DNA of 64,000 nt from Clostridiales bacterium (GTDB taxonomy: Bacteria > Bacillota > Clostridia > Oscillospirales > Oscillospiraceae). Of this stretch, positions 1-9,446 are shown piece after piece (the stretch's first letter is position 1; the number at the start of each line of letters is the position of its first letter). Where the stretch lies: assembly GCA_019423635.1 (NCBI GenBank), contig JAHZBA010000004.1, positions 1 through 64,000 on the forward strand, in the 5' to 3' direction. The position numbers and the translations under genes are program-made. A model generated the notes under the pieces. The model saw only the letters and a list, made by a program, of their open reading frames with translations. It was not told the origin of the DNA and ran no database searches.

Positions 1-305
1 TCCCCACGCTGATCGAGGAGACGGACAAGATCATGTCCGCCCAGAAGGCCCGGGGAGCGGACTTTGAGAGCGGAAATATTCTCCAGCGGGCCAAGGCCAT
101 GATCCCCATTCTGGTGCCCCTCTTCATCAGCGCCTTCCGCCGGGCCGACGAGCTGGCCACGGCCATGGAGTGCCGCTGCTACCACGGCGGCGAGGGGCGG
201 ACGAAGCTCCACGTGCTGAAATATGAGGGGCGGGACTACGTCGCCCTGGCCTTCGGCGGGCTGATTTTGGCGGCGGTCATCGTGCTGAGACGGCTTGGGA
301 TTTGA
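1..305 (+). CDS. ecfT: EcfT-type energy-coupling factor transporter membrane subunit (C-terminal part)
   Basis: The open frame runs in from the left edge (codons from position 3) and stops with TGA at 303-305, so only about 100 C-terminal residues are present. They contain the conserved EcfT coupling-helix region: an Ala-Arg-Gly triplet (QKARGADF), then LFISAFRRADELATAMECRCY with its Ala-Met-Glu-x-Arg core, and a final membrane helix (LAFGGLILAAVIVL). In the family this subunit couples two ATPase subunits to vitamin- or metal-binding S components. In many Firmicutes ecfA1-ecfA2-ecfT-truA follows rplQ. Here truA is close downstream but rplQ lies more than 57 kb away at the other end of the window. 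Confidence 0.88.
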   Translation, partial: PTLIEETDKIMSAQKARGADFESGNILQRAKAMIPILVPLFISAFRRADELATAMECRCYHGGEGRTKLHVLKYEGRDYVALAFGGLILAAVIVLRRLGI

Positions 306-333
306 ATCCGGGTTCTGATTGTGGGAGGATGAG

Positions 334-1290
334 ATGAAACAGAAGTGGATGCAGGCTGTGACGCTGGGCCTGTGCGCCGTGCTGCTGGGGCTGACCCTCT
401 GGCAGAACGCGCAGATTACGAATTTGCAGAACCAGCTGGACAATGCCCGGAACGGGATTCAGGGCAGCGTGAATACGCTCTACGGCCGGGTGACCGCCCT
501 GGAGTCCCGCATGGAGGAGGGGGAGAAGCTGGTCCGGAACTGGGAGCTGACCCCAGTGGGAATGGACAAAGAGGCCGGCAGCCTGCTGACAGAGTGCTCC
601 TTGACCTTGAAGGAGTGGCGGGCGGACACGGAGGTCTGGCTGACCGCCCGTCAGGGCTCCGATGCGAATCTGGTGTTTTTGGAGAACACCGGAAGCGGGC
701 GGTTTGCCGGCTCTCTGCCGGTCTCCCTGACGGGAGAGGCGCTGTCTCTGGAGATCCGGATCAGCAGCGACGAGGCCAACCGGCAGGAGGAGCTGGGGAG
801 CTGGGACGACATTGCTCTGCTGCTGCCGCTCCGGATCACCGGCACCAGCTACGGCGGACCCACTTACCAGGACGGCGTGTTTTCCCTGGACAGTTACACC
901 GTAGACCTGACGGACCAAAACGACCAGCCCGCGGCGGCGGAGGAGCCGGTGTTCTTCCTCCAGAGAAACGGGGAGACCGTCTGGGAGGCGGAGGGCGTTA
1001 TGCCGGAGGACGATTGGGCCGCGTCGGGGCTTTCCCCGGAGGAGGCCCGGGAGGTGGGATTCCTGCGGGACGGCGCCTATTCCGCCGGGGGAACAGTAGA
1101 GGTGGAGTGCCAGCCCGGGGATACCCTGGCGCTGTTCTTCACCTGCCGGGACGAATACGGCTTGAAGTACACCTTCCCGCTGGAGAGCTGGGAGGTTGAC
1201 CCCAACTGGATGACAGGCTCCCATTCCGGCTCTGCCGCAGGAGGAGGCTCCATCGGTCCGGCGGCCGGCCCGGTGCTTTCGTGGGATTGA
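334..1290 (+). CDS. Membrane-anchored coiled-coil protein of unknown function
   Basis: The protein has 318 residues. The ATG at 334 is preferred to an upstream TTG at 319 because GGGAGG at 322-327 is correctly spaced for it. One N-terminal transmembrane helix (VTLGLCAVLLGLTLW) is followed by a short coiled coil (about residues 25-65, including ALESRMEEGEKL) and an extracytoplasmic beta-rich domain of about 240 residues ending in a Gly/Ser/Ala-rich tail. No catalytic motif is visible and I do not recognise the family. It lies between ecfT and truA with 28 bp and 9 bp gaps, so it is probably co-transcribed with them. Confidence 0.75.
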   Translation: MKQKWMQAVTLGLCAVLLGLTLWQNAQITNLQNQLDNARNGIQGSVNTLYGRVTALESRMEEGEKLVRNWELTPVGMDKEAGSLLTECSLTLKEWRADTEVWLTARQGSDANLVFLENTGSGRFAGSLPVSLTGEALSLEIRISSDEANRQEELGSWDDIALLLPLRITGTSYGGPTYQDGVFSLDSYTVDLTDQNDQPAAAEEPVFFLQRNGETVWEAEGVMPEDDWAASGLSPEEAREVGFLRDGAYSAGGTVEVECQPGDTLALFFTCRDEYGLKYTFPLESWEVDPNWMTGSHSGSAAGGGSIGPAAGPVLSWD

Positions 1291-1299
1291 GGAGAACGT

Positions 1300-2055
1300 A
1301 TGCGCAACATCGCCTTGAAACTCATGTATAACGGCACCGCCTACCACGGATGGCAGGTGCAGAAAAACGCCGTCTCCGTCTGCGAGACGCTGCAAAAGGC
1401 CCTGGAGAAGATCACCGGGGCGCCGGTGCATCTCACCGGCTGCGGCCGGACGGACGCCGGCGTTCACGCGGAGCGGTACATCGCCAACTTCCGCACGGAG
1501 AGCCGGATTCCCCTGGAGCGGCTGCCCTTTGCCGTCAACACCCATACGCCGGAGGACATCGCCGTCCGGGAGGCGCTGGAGGTGGACGGGGGGTTCAATG
1601 CCATCGGCTCCTGCGTGAAAAAGGAGTACACCTACCGCATCTATAACTCCCGGGTGAAAAACCCCTTCTATGTCAACCGGGCCTATTTCTACCCCAAGCG
1701 GCTGGATGAGGCGTTTTTGAACCGGGCGGCGAATATGTTTGTGGGGACCCATGACTTTGCGGCGGTGCGCTCCGTGGGGACGGAGACGAAGTCCACCGTG
1801 CGGACCATCTACTGGTGTGATGTGACCCGCCGGGGCGAGCTGCTGGAGCTGCGGGTCTGCGCCGACGGCTTTTTGTATAATATGGTGCGTGCCATCACCG
1901 GCACGGTCCTCTACGCGGCGGAGGGGAAATTCCGCCCGGAGGAGATCCCCGCGATCCTGGAGAGCGGGGACCGGAGAATGGCGGGACCCACAGCTCCCCC
2001 CGGCGGGCTGTACCTGACAAGACTTTGGTATGAGGATGAGCGGCTCAATGACTGA
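1300..2055 (+). CDS. truA: tRNA pseudouridine(38-40) synthase TruA
   Basis: The protein has 251 residues, normal for TruA, which converts uridines 38-40 of the tRNA anticodon stem to pseudouridine. The catalytic motif GRTDAGVHA is present with the nucleophilic Asp at residue 52. NTHTPEDIAV, the DFAAVRSVG segment and the C-terminal PPGGLYL motif are also conserved. A GGAGA site precedes the ATG. The 3' end overlaps the next gene by 26 bp, indicating translational coupling. Confidence 0.97.
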   Translation: MRNIALKLMYNGTAYHGWQVQKNAVSVCETLQKALEKITGAPVHLTGCGRTDAGVHAERYIANFRTESRIPLERLPFAVNTHTPEDIAVREALEVDGGFNAIGSCVKKEYTYRIYNSRVKNPFYVNRAYFYPKRLDEAFLNRAANMFVGTHDFAAVRSVGTETKSTVRTIYWCDVTRRGELLELRVCADGFLYNMVRAITGTVLYAAEGKFRPEEIPAILESGDRRMAGPTAPPGGLYLTRLWYEDERLND

Positions 2056-3214
2056 CGGAAAGCGAAACAACGAAAAAGAGGGGAAGAAGCGCGCCGGCGG
2101 GCTGCGGCGGTTTCTCATCTTTCTGCTGGTGTTGGTGCTGGTGCTGGGCGTGGTGCTGGCGGCGGCCTATCGGGACGGCACCGGCTTTGATGTGCTGCGC
2201 CGGCGTCTGAGCTACCGGAAACAGACCGCCGGGAGCCAGACGCTCTATGAATACGACGCCGGCGGGCGCAACCGCTTCGCGGACCTGGACGGGGCCCTGG
2301 TGATCCTCTCCGACACGCAGCTGCAGGTGTTGAATGAGGAGGGGGAGGAGGTCTGGTCCACCGCCGTGAACATGAAGGCCCCGGCGCTGCACCAGAGCGG
2401 CGGCCGTGCGGTGGCCTATGACGTGGGCGGCACGGAGCTGTATGTGGTGGGCCCCTCGGGGGAGCTGATGCACCAGAGCGTCAGCGAGACGGAGCCGCTG
2501 ATCTCCGCCCGGCTCAACGAGGACGGCTGGCTGGCGGTGACGGCGGAGAAGCAGACCTACAAGGGCTGCGTCACCGTGTACAACCAGGGGCTGGAGGCGG
2601 TGTTCGCCTTCAACTCCTCCGAGCGGTTTGTGACGGACGCCTGCGTGGGCCGGGGCGGCCGGTTCCTGGCGGCGGTGACCCTGGGCCAGGAGGCCGGGGT
2701 GTTCGTCAGCAGTGTGGTGCTCTACAATATGGCGGAGGAGGAGCCCACGGCCAGCTACGAGGTCTCCGACGGTCTGGTGGCCATGATTGCGGAGCGAAAC
2801 GGCCGGCTGGCCACGGTGTCCGACACGTGTCTGACCCTGGCGGAGCCGGATGGTACCATCGCCGCCACCTATTCCTACGGCGGCGCCTATCTCCGGGGCT
2901 ATGCCCTGGAGGGCGAGGAGTTCTTTGCCCTGCTGCTGAACCGCTATCAGTCCGGCAGCGTGGGGCGGCTGGTGACCCTGGACGGAGACGGCGGCGTGCT
3001 GGCCTCTCTGGAGGTGAGCCAGGAGGTGCTGGGCCTCTCCGCCGCCGGGCGGTATCTGGCGGTGCTGTATACGGACCGGCTGGTGATCTACAACCAGGAT
3101 CTCCAGGTGTACGCCGCCCTGAACGGCACGGACTTCGCCTCCGGGGTGCTGATGCGCCCGGACGGGTCGGCGCTGCTGCTCTCGGCCAGCTCCGCCAGAC
3201 TGTTTTTGCCGTGA
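2030..3214 (+). CDS. DUF5711-like membrane-anchored beta-propeller protein
   Basis: The protein has 394 residues from ATG 2030; ATGs at 2036 and 2048 are also possible. A Lys/Arg-rich cytoplasmic N-terminus (KRNNEKEGKKRAGG) precedes one transmembrane helix (FLIFLLVLVLVLGVVLAA). The large extracytoplasmic part consists of repeated short beta strands like a PQQ/WD-type propeller (ALVILSDTQLQVLN, RYLAVLYTDRLVIYN). The order truA, this family, then cvpA fits DUF5711 proteins of Clostridia. That assignment rests on architecture and context. The biochemical role is unknown, and a structural envelope role is a guess. Confidence 0.7.
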   Translation: MRMSGSMTDGKRNNEKEGKKRAGGLRRFLIFLLVLVLVLGVVLAAAYRDGTGFDVLRRRLSYRKQTAGSQTLYEYDAGGRNRFADLDGALVILSDTQLQVLNEEGEEVWSTAVNMKAPALHQSGGRAVAYDVGGTELYVVGPSGELMHQSVSETEPLISARLNEDGWLAVTAEKQTYKGCVTVYNQGLEAVFAFNSSERFVTDACVGRGGRFLAAVTLGQEAGVFVSSVVLYNMAEEEPTASYEVSDGLVAMIAERNGRLATVSDTCLTLAEPDGTIAATYSYGGAYLRGYALEGEEFFALLLNRYQSGSVGRLVTLDGDGGVLASLEVSQEVLGLSAAGRYLAVLYTDRLVIYNQDLQVYAALNGTDFASGVLMRPDGSALLLSASSARLFLP

Positions 3215-3327
3215 GCGCGGACGGGATTTCCGGCCTCCCGGCTTCCAGACTTTCCGGGATCTGCTGAAAGTGTGAGAATTTAGCCGGTGTGTTCACAAAA
3301 CATTTACATGCAGAAAGGTAGGCAATC

Positions 3328-3981
3328 GTGACAATACCTGCTATAATAGACCTCATTGCGGCGGCAGTGCTCCTGGGCTTTGTGCTTCTCGGAGCCAGAC
3401 GGGGCCTTTTTCGGACCCTGGCGGGCGTGGTGATGATTGTGCTGGCCATGACCGGGGCCCGCATGGCCGCCGATGCGATTGCTCCGGCGGCGGCGGAGTA
3501 TCTGACGCCGGTGGTGGAGCGCCGCATCCAGCGCCAGCTGGACGAGACGCTGCCCCAGGTCCCCGCTGCGGCGGGGGAGATGCCGGAGGATGATGTGGTG
3601 GGACCGGAGGAGCTGCTGGGGCTTCTGGGCATCGGGGAGGAGCGATTGCCGGACCTGGCGGAGGAGATCCGGGAGGAGGTCCGGGACACCGGGGCGTCGC
3701 TGCTGACAGCGGCGGCCAGGAGCATCGCGGAGCCGCTGCTCTACGGCGTCTTTTACGTGCTGGCCTTTGCGGCGGCCATGGTGCTGCTGCGCCTGGCGGC
3801 GAAGGTGCTGGATCAGGTGCTGAAGCTGCCGGTTCTGCACGGCGCCAACGCCCTGGGCGGTGCCGCCGCCGGCTTTCTGGAGGGGGCGCTGGTGCTGCTG
3901 GTGCTGACGCTGGTGCTGCGGAACTTTGGGGTTTCCCTGGAGGAGAGCCGGATTCTGCAAATCTTTTGCATATTTATATAA
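3328..3981 (+). CDS. CvpA family integral membrane protein
   Basis: The protein has 217 residues from a GTG start preceded by AGAAAGG. Hydrophobic segments lie near residues 3-22, 25-43, 136-160 and 185-205, with an acidic soluble loop of about 70 residues between the second and third. The N-terminal signature (IIDLIAAAVLLGFVLLGARRGLFRTL) fits the CvpA/colicin V production family. The long central insertion is typical of clostridial versions. Function in this lineage is unknown. Confidence 0.75.
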   Translation: MTIPAIIDLIAAAVLLGFVLLGARRGLFRTLAGVVMIVLAMTGARMAADAIAPAAAEYLTPVVERRIQRQLDETLPQVPAAAGEMPEDDVVGPEELLGLLGIGEERLPDLAEEIREEVRDTGASLLTAAARSIAEPLLYGVFYVLAFAAAMVLLRLAAKVLDQVLKLPVLHGANALGGAAAGFLEGALVLLVLTLVLRNFGVSLEESRILQIFCIFI

Positions 3982-4035
3982 TCCGCGGGGCGCGGCCTGC
4001 CGGTCTGCGGCCAACGGGTTTTTGGAGGTTATACA

Positions 4036-6348
<2,313 letters not shown>

Positions 6349-6352
6349 ATTC

Positions 6353-6436
6353 GGAATTAGGAGTTAGGAATGAGGAATTTTCTCCTGCGGGGGAGAGGGT
6401 TCCGGCGCTTACCCAATTCCTAATTCCTCATTCCTG
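6353..6436. repeat. Imperfect inverted repeat between clpE-like gene and small Cys protein
   Basis: Left arm about 6353-6379 and right arm about 6413-6436 are imperfect complements built from units like TTAGGAATGAGGAATT. About 33 G-rich bases lie between them. RNA from either strand would fold into a long hairpin, but no T-run follows the stem, so it is not a clear terminator. It looks like a dispersed palindromic repeat. Confidence 0.6.
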
Positions 6437-6454
6437 ATTCTGAGGAGGGGCGCG

Positions 6455-6664
6455 ATGCTGTTTCGGAAGAATATAGATCCCCGGTGCGCCTATTGCCGCC
6501 GGGGCCGGCAGATCAGTGAGCGGGAGGTGGCCTGCGTGAAGCGGGGCATCGTGCCGGCGGAGCACCACTGCCGGGCCTTTCGCTATGACCCGCTGAAGCG
6601 GACGCCGCCCCGCCCGGCGTCTCTGGACACCGGGAAGCTGCGGGAAGAGGATTTTTCCATCTGA
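6455..6664 (+). CDS. Small cysteine-rich protein
   Basis: The protein has 69 residues, starts with ATG and is preceded by GAGGAGGGG. It contains CAYC (Cys12, Cys15), Cys27 and Cys39, suggesting a single structural zinc site or disulfides. It is basic overall. The composition and good ribosome binding site argue for a real gene, but I do not recognise a family and there is no obvious operon partner. Confidence 0.65.
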   Translation: MLFRKNIDPRCAYCRRGRQISEREVACVKRGIVPAEHHCRAFRYDPLKRTPPRPASLDTGKLREEDFSI

Positions 6665-6732
6665 CGCCTTGGCTCCGGCGAAAGCGTCCGGATGATTGAT
6701 GAAAACATTTCAGGCGCGTCCAGCGCTGTGCA

Positions 6733-6768
6733 GCGTGACAGGCGCCCGGTGCGGGGCGCCTGTCACGC
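6733..6768. other. Perfect 14-bp hairpin upstream of the flavodoxin-ferredoxin gene
   Basis: Arms 6733-6746 and 6755-6768 (GCGTGACAGGCGCC and its exact complement) enclose an 8-base loop. The start codon lies 24 bases downstream. There is no T-run, so it may be an mRNA 5'-UTR structure or an operator rather than a terminator. Confidence 0.6.
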
Positions 6769-6791
6769 CTATATGGAAGGAGAGAGGGAAG

Positions 6792-7607
6792 ATGCAGCTG
6801 GAGAAGGTCTGGGCACTGTACTACAGCGCCTCCGGCACCACGGACCGGGCGGTGAACACCCTGGCGGAGGAACTGGCAGCCCGTCTGGCGCTGCCCCTGG
6901 AGCGGGTGAGCTTTACCAAACCCGCGGAGCGGGAGCGGACCTGGTCCTTTGAAAAGACAGATCTGGTGGTGGTGGGCAGTCCCACCTACGCCGGGCGGCT
7001 GCCCAACAAGATCGCGCCGGACTTCCGGGAAAAGCTCCGGGGAGGCGGCGCTCTGGCGGTGCCGGTGGTGCTCTTTGGCAACCGCAGCTACGACAACGCC
7101 CTGGCGGAGCTCCGGGCGGTGCTGGAGGAGGACGGATTCCTCCCCATCGCCGCCGGGGCCTTTGTGGGCCGCCACGCCTTCACGGACCGGCTGGGGACAG
7201 ACCGGCCCGACTGGGACGACAAAAAGGAGCTGCGGGAATTTGCCGGACAGATCGCCGCAAAGCTCCAGGGCGGGGACCGGACACCGGTCCAGGTGCCCGG
7301 GGACCCCTCGGCGCCCTACTACGTCCCCAAGGGGACGGACGGCCAGCCGGTGAACTTTTTGAAGGCCAAGCCGAAGACGGATCTTGCCAAGTGCTGCAAC
7401 TGCGGCGTCTGCGCCCGGGCCTGCCCCATGGGGGCCATTGACCCCGGGAATGTGGCCCTGGTGCCGGGGATGTGCATCAAGTGCCACGCCTGCGTCCGCA
7501 AGTGTACCCATCACGCCAAGTTCTTTGATGATCCGGCCTTTTTGTCCCATGTGGCCATGCTGGAGCGGGAGTTCCAGGAGCCGAAGGAGAACGAGGTGTT
7601 CCTGTGA
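6792..7607 (+). CDS. EFR1-type flavodoxin-ferredoxin fusion
   Basis: The protein has 271 residues. ATG 6792 is chosen over an upstream in-frame ATG because a GGAAGGAGAGAGG site precedes it and the family alignment starts here. The N-terminal half is flavodoxin-like (YYSASGTTDRAVN phosphate loop; VVGSPTYAGRLPNK). The C-terminal part has two 4Fe-4S motifs, CCNCGVCARACP and CIKCHACVRKC. Such EFR1-family proteins are presumed electron carriers using FMN and two clusters; partners are unknown. The stop codon overlaps the next GTG start (GTGA), so the two genes are coupled. Confidence 0.88.
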   Translation: MQLEKVWALYYSASGTTDRAVNTLAEELAARLALPLERVSFTKPAERERTWSFEKTDLVVVGSPTYAGRLPNKIAPDFREKLRGGGALAVPVVLFGNRSYDNALAELRAVLEEDGFLPIAAGAFVGRHAFTDRLGTDRPDWDDKKELREFAGQIAAKLQGGDRTPVQVPGDPSAPYYVPKGTDGQPVNFLKAKPKTDLAKCCNCGVCARACPMGAIDPGNVALVPGMCIKCHACVRKCTHHAKFFDDPAFLSHVAMLEREFQEPKENEVFL

Positions 7608-8965
7608 GGCGCGCTCGAAGAGCCGTCAACACGCTTTTGCTGCTGGCGGCGGTCAACGGCCTGCCCATGACCTTTTTCTGGATCAGCTACGGGGACGGCA
7701 CGGCGTGGCCGTACCTGCCGCTGCTGGCGGCGTACCTCTTTGTGAATCTCCGGCCCATCCCCTGGAAGCAGGGGCCCACCCGCCGGATCTACTGGCTGGA
7801 CAGCGGCTGTGAGCTGCTGCGGCTGTTCGGCGTAAGTGCCACGGTGACGGTTTTGATTCAGCTGGCCTGCCTGGCCGCGGCGTTTGCCTTCGGCGACATC
7901 GTGCTCCGGATCTTGACGGTTGTGCTGGTGGTTCTCTACCTCTTTCTGGTGGTGCTCCTGGAGGCGGTTGTCTTTTGGAACGGCATGATCCGGGTGTACT
8001 GCACCTCCGTCCAGCTGGGAATCAAGCACCGCGTTCTGGCGGCTCTCTGCGGCTGGATTCCCCTGGTGAACCTCTGGTACTTACGGAAGATCATTCAGAT
8101 CACCGCCGACGAGGTGGAGTTTGAGACGGAGAAGTGGGAGCTGGACGCGGTCCGGGCGGAGAGTGAGATCTGCAGGACGAAATACCCCCTGCTGATGGTC
8201 CACGGCGTGTTCTTCCGGGATTTTCGTTATGTCAACTACTGGGGCCGCATCCCCAGGGAGCTGTGCCGCAACGGGGCCACGGTCTATTACGGCCGGCAGC
8301 AGTCCGCCGCGGCGGTGGAGGACAGCGGCAGGGAGCTGGCGGAGCGCATCCGGCAGATTGTGGAGGAGACCGGCTGCGAAAAGGTGAACATCATCGCCCA
8401 CTCCAAGGGCGGCCTGGACAGCCGGGCCGCCATCGCCCACTGCGGGATGGCCCCCTATGTGGCGACGCTGACCACCATCAATACCCCTCACCGGGGCTGC
8501 ATCTTTGCCGAGTACCTGCTGGGCAAGGTGCCGGAGGCGGCGCGGCAGAAGATTGCGGCGGCCTACAACGCCGCCATGCGGAAGGTGGGAGACCCCAACC
8601 CGGACTTCCTGGCGGCGGTGACGGATCTGACGGAGAGTGCCTGTCTTGCCCGCAATGAGGTGACGCCGGACGACCCCGGCGTGGTGTATGAGAGTGTCAT
8701 GTCCTACTGCAAAAAGGCTCAGCACGGCAGGTTCCCCCTGAATATGACCTATCCCGTTGTCAAGCACTTCGACGGCCTCAACGACGGGCTGGTGTCTGTG
8801 GAGTCCGCCAGGTGGGGGGAGCGCTTCACGCTGCTGGAGCCCCAGGGGAAGCGGGGCATCTCCCACGGCGACGTGGTGGATCTGAACCGGGAGAACATCA
8901 GGGGCTTCGATGTGCGGGAATTTTATGTAAACCTGGTGGCAAATCTGAGGGAGCGGGGCTTCTGA
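7604..8965 (+). CDS. Membrane-anchored lipase/esterase (alpha/beta hydrolase)
   Basis: The protein has 453 residues from a GTG overlapping the previous stop. About 180 N-terminal residues hold four to five hydrophobic segments (AVNTLLLLAAVNGL; LVVLYLFLVVLLEAVVF). The rest is a lipase-like alpha/beta hydrolase: oxyanion region LMVHGVFFRD, nucleophile elbow NIIAHSKGGLDSR with Ser267, then TTINTPHRG. An acid residue probably lies near DGLNDGLVS and a His near GISHGDVVD, as in triacylglycerol lipases. A membrane-bound lipid or ester hydrolase is the best call; the substrate is unknown. The TGA stop also forms the left target duplication of a MITE. Confidence 0.82.
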   Translation: MRRARRAVNTLLLLAAVNGLPMTFFWISYGDGTAWPYLPLLAAYLFVNLRPIPWKQGPTRRIYWLDSGCELLRLFGVSATVTVLIQLACLAAAFAFGDIVLRILTVVLVVLYLFLVVLLEAVVFWNGMIRVYCTSVQLGIKHRVLAALCGWIPLVNLWYLRKIIQITADEVEFETEKWELDAVRAESEICRTKYPLLMVHGVFFRDFRYVNYWGRIPRELCRNGATVYYGRQQSAAAVEDSGRELAERIRQIVEETGCEKVNIIAHSKGGLDSRAAIAHCGMAPYVATLTTINTPHRGCIFAEYLLGKVPEAARQKIAAAYNAAMRKVGDPNPDFLAAVTDLTESACLARNEVTPDDPGVVYESVMSYCKKAQHGRFPLNMTYPVVKHFDGLNDGLVSVESARWGERFTLLEPQGKRGISHGDVVDLNRENIRGFDVREFYVNLVANLRERGF

Positions 8966-9126
8966 GAACCTGTATTCATAACTGGGGGATGCCGGATTGG
9001 CGAGGGATTGTGCCGTCAATCGAGGCAAATTTTCGCGGGAATCCTGACGGATTTCAAGAAAATTTAACGAAGAGTGGCGGCAAAAGACCGGCCAAGACGG
9101 TGTTCATCAGTTGTGAATACAGGTTC
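8966..9126. mobile_element. 161-bp MITE-like element at the lipase stop codon
   Basis: Terminal inverted repeats of 19 bp (8966-8984 and 9108-9126) begin GAACCTGTATTCA and match at 18 of 19 positions. Both ends are flanked by TGA (8963-8965 and 9127-9129), consistent with a 3-bp target duplication. There is no ORF inside. The left TGA copy is the stop codon of the lipase gene. It is presumably mobilised in trans by an IS transposase not present in the window. Confidence 0.75.
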
Positions 9127-9145
9127 TGAGAGAGAAAGAGAGAAG

Positions 9146-9183
9146 AGCGTGCTGTCATCTGCGGATGACAGCACGCTTTTTCT
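9146..9183 (+). terminator. Rho-independent terminator
   Basis: A perfect 13-bp stem (9146-9158 with 9165-9177) with a 6-base loop is followed by a T-run. It ends the EFR1-lipase transcript. Confidence 0.92.
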
Positions 9184-9218
9184 ATAGGCAGAACGGTCTG
9201 TGGGGTGTGTTTTATATG

Positions 9219-9248
9219 AGCTGCGGTCCCTGGGGACCGCAGCTTTTT
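9219..9248 (+). terminator. Second tandem rho-independent terminator
   Basis: An 11-bp stem (9219-9229 with 9234-9244), loop CTGG, is followed by TTTTT. It lies 36 bp after the first terminator with no gene between them, so it insulates the S-layer region. Confidence 0.88.
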
Positions 9249-9393
9249 CGTTTTTGTTTCATGGTACTCCAATTCCATAAAAAGTGTCAAAAACATGACA
9301 GCTTGCGCAAAATCGCACATTTTCTGGCGGAGCTTCTCCCTCTAATATGAAATCAGGAGCGGCCGCGGACCACTGGGCCGGGCAGTTCTGAGA

Positions 9394-9422
9394 GTGCATT
9401 TTATCTGCTTGTATCACAAAGG
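9394..9422 (+). promoter_or_regulatory. Candidate shared upstream motif, copy 1
   Basis: The segment begins GTGCATTTT and ends ACAAAGG, 24 bp before the recombinase-like gene. A similar 28-bp segment occurs at 10792-10819 upstream of the S-layer gene. About 20 of 28 bases match with a 1-base gap. It could be an operator or promoter common to both genes, or chance. Confidence 0.3.
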
Positions 9423-9446
9423 TAACCCTGAGAGGAGGCGGCGCTG

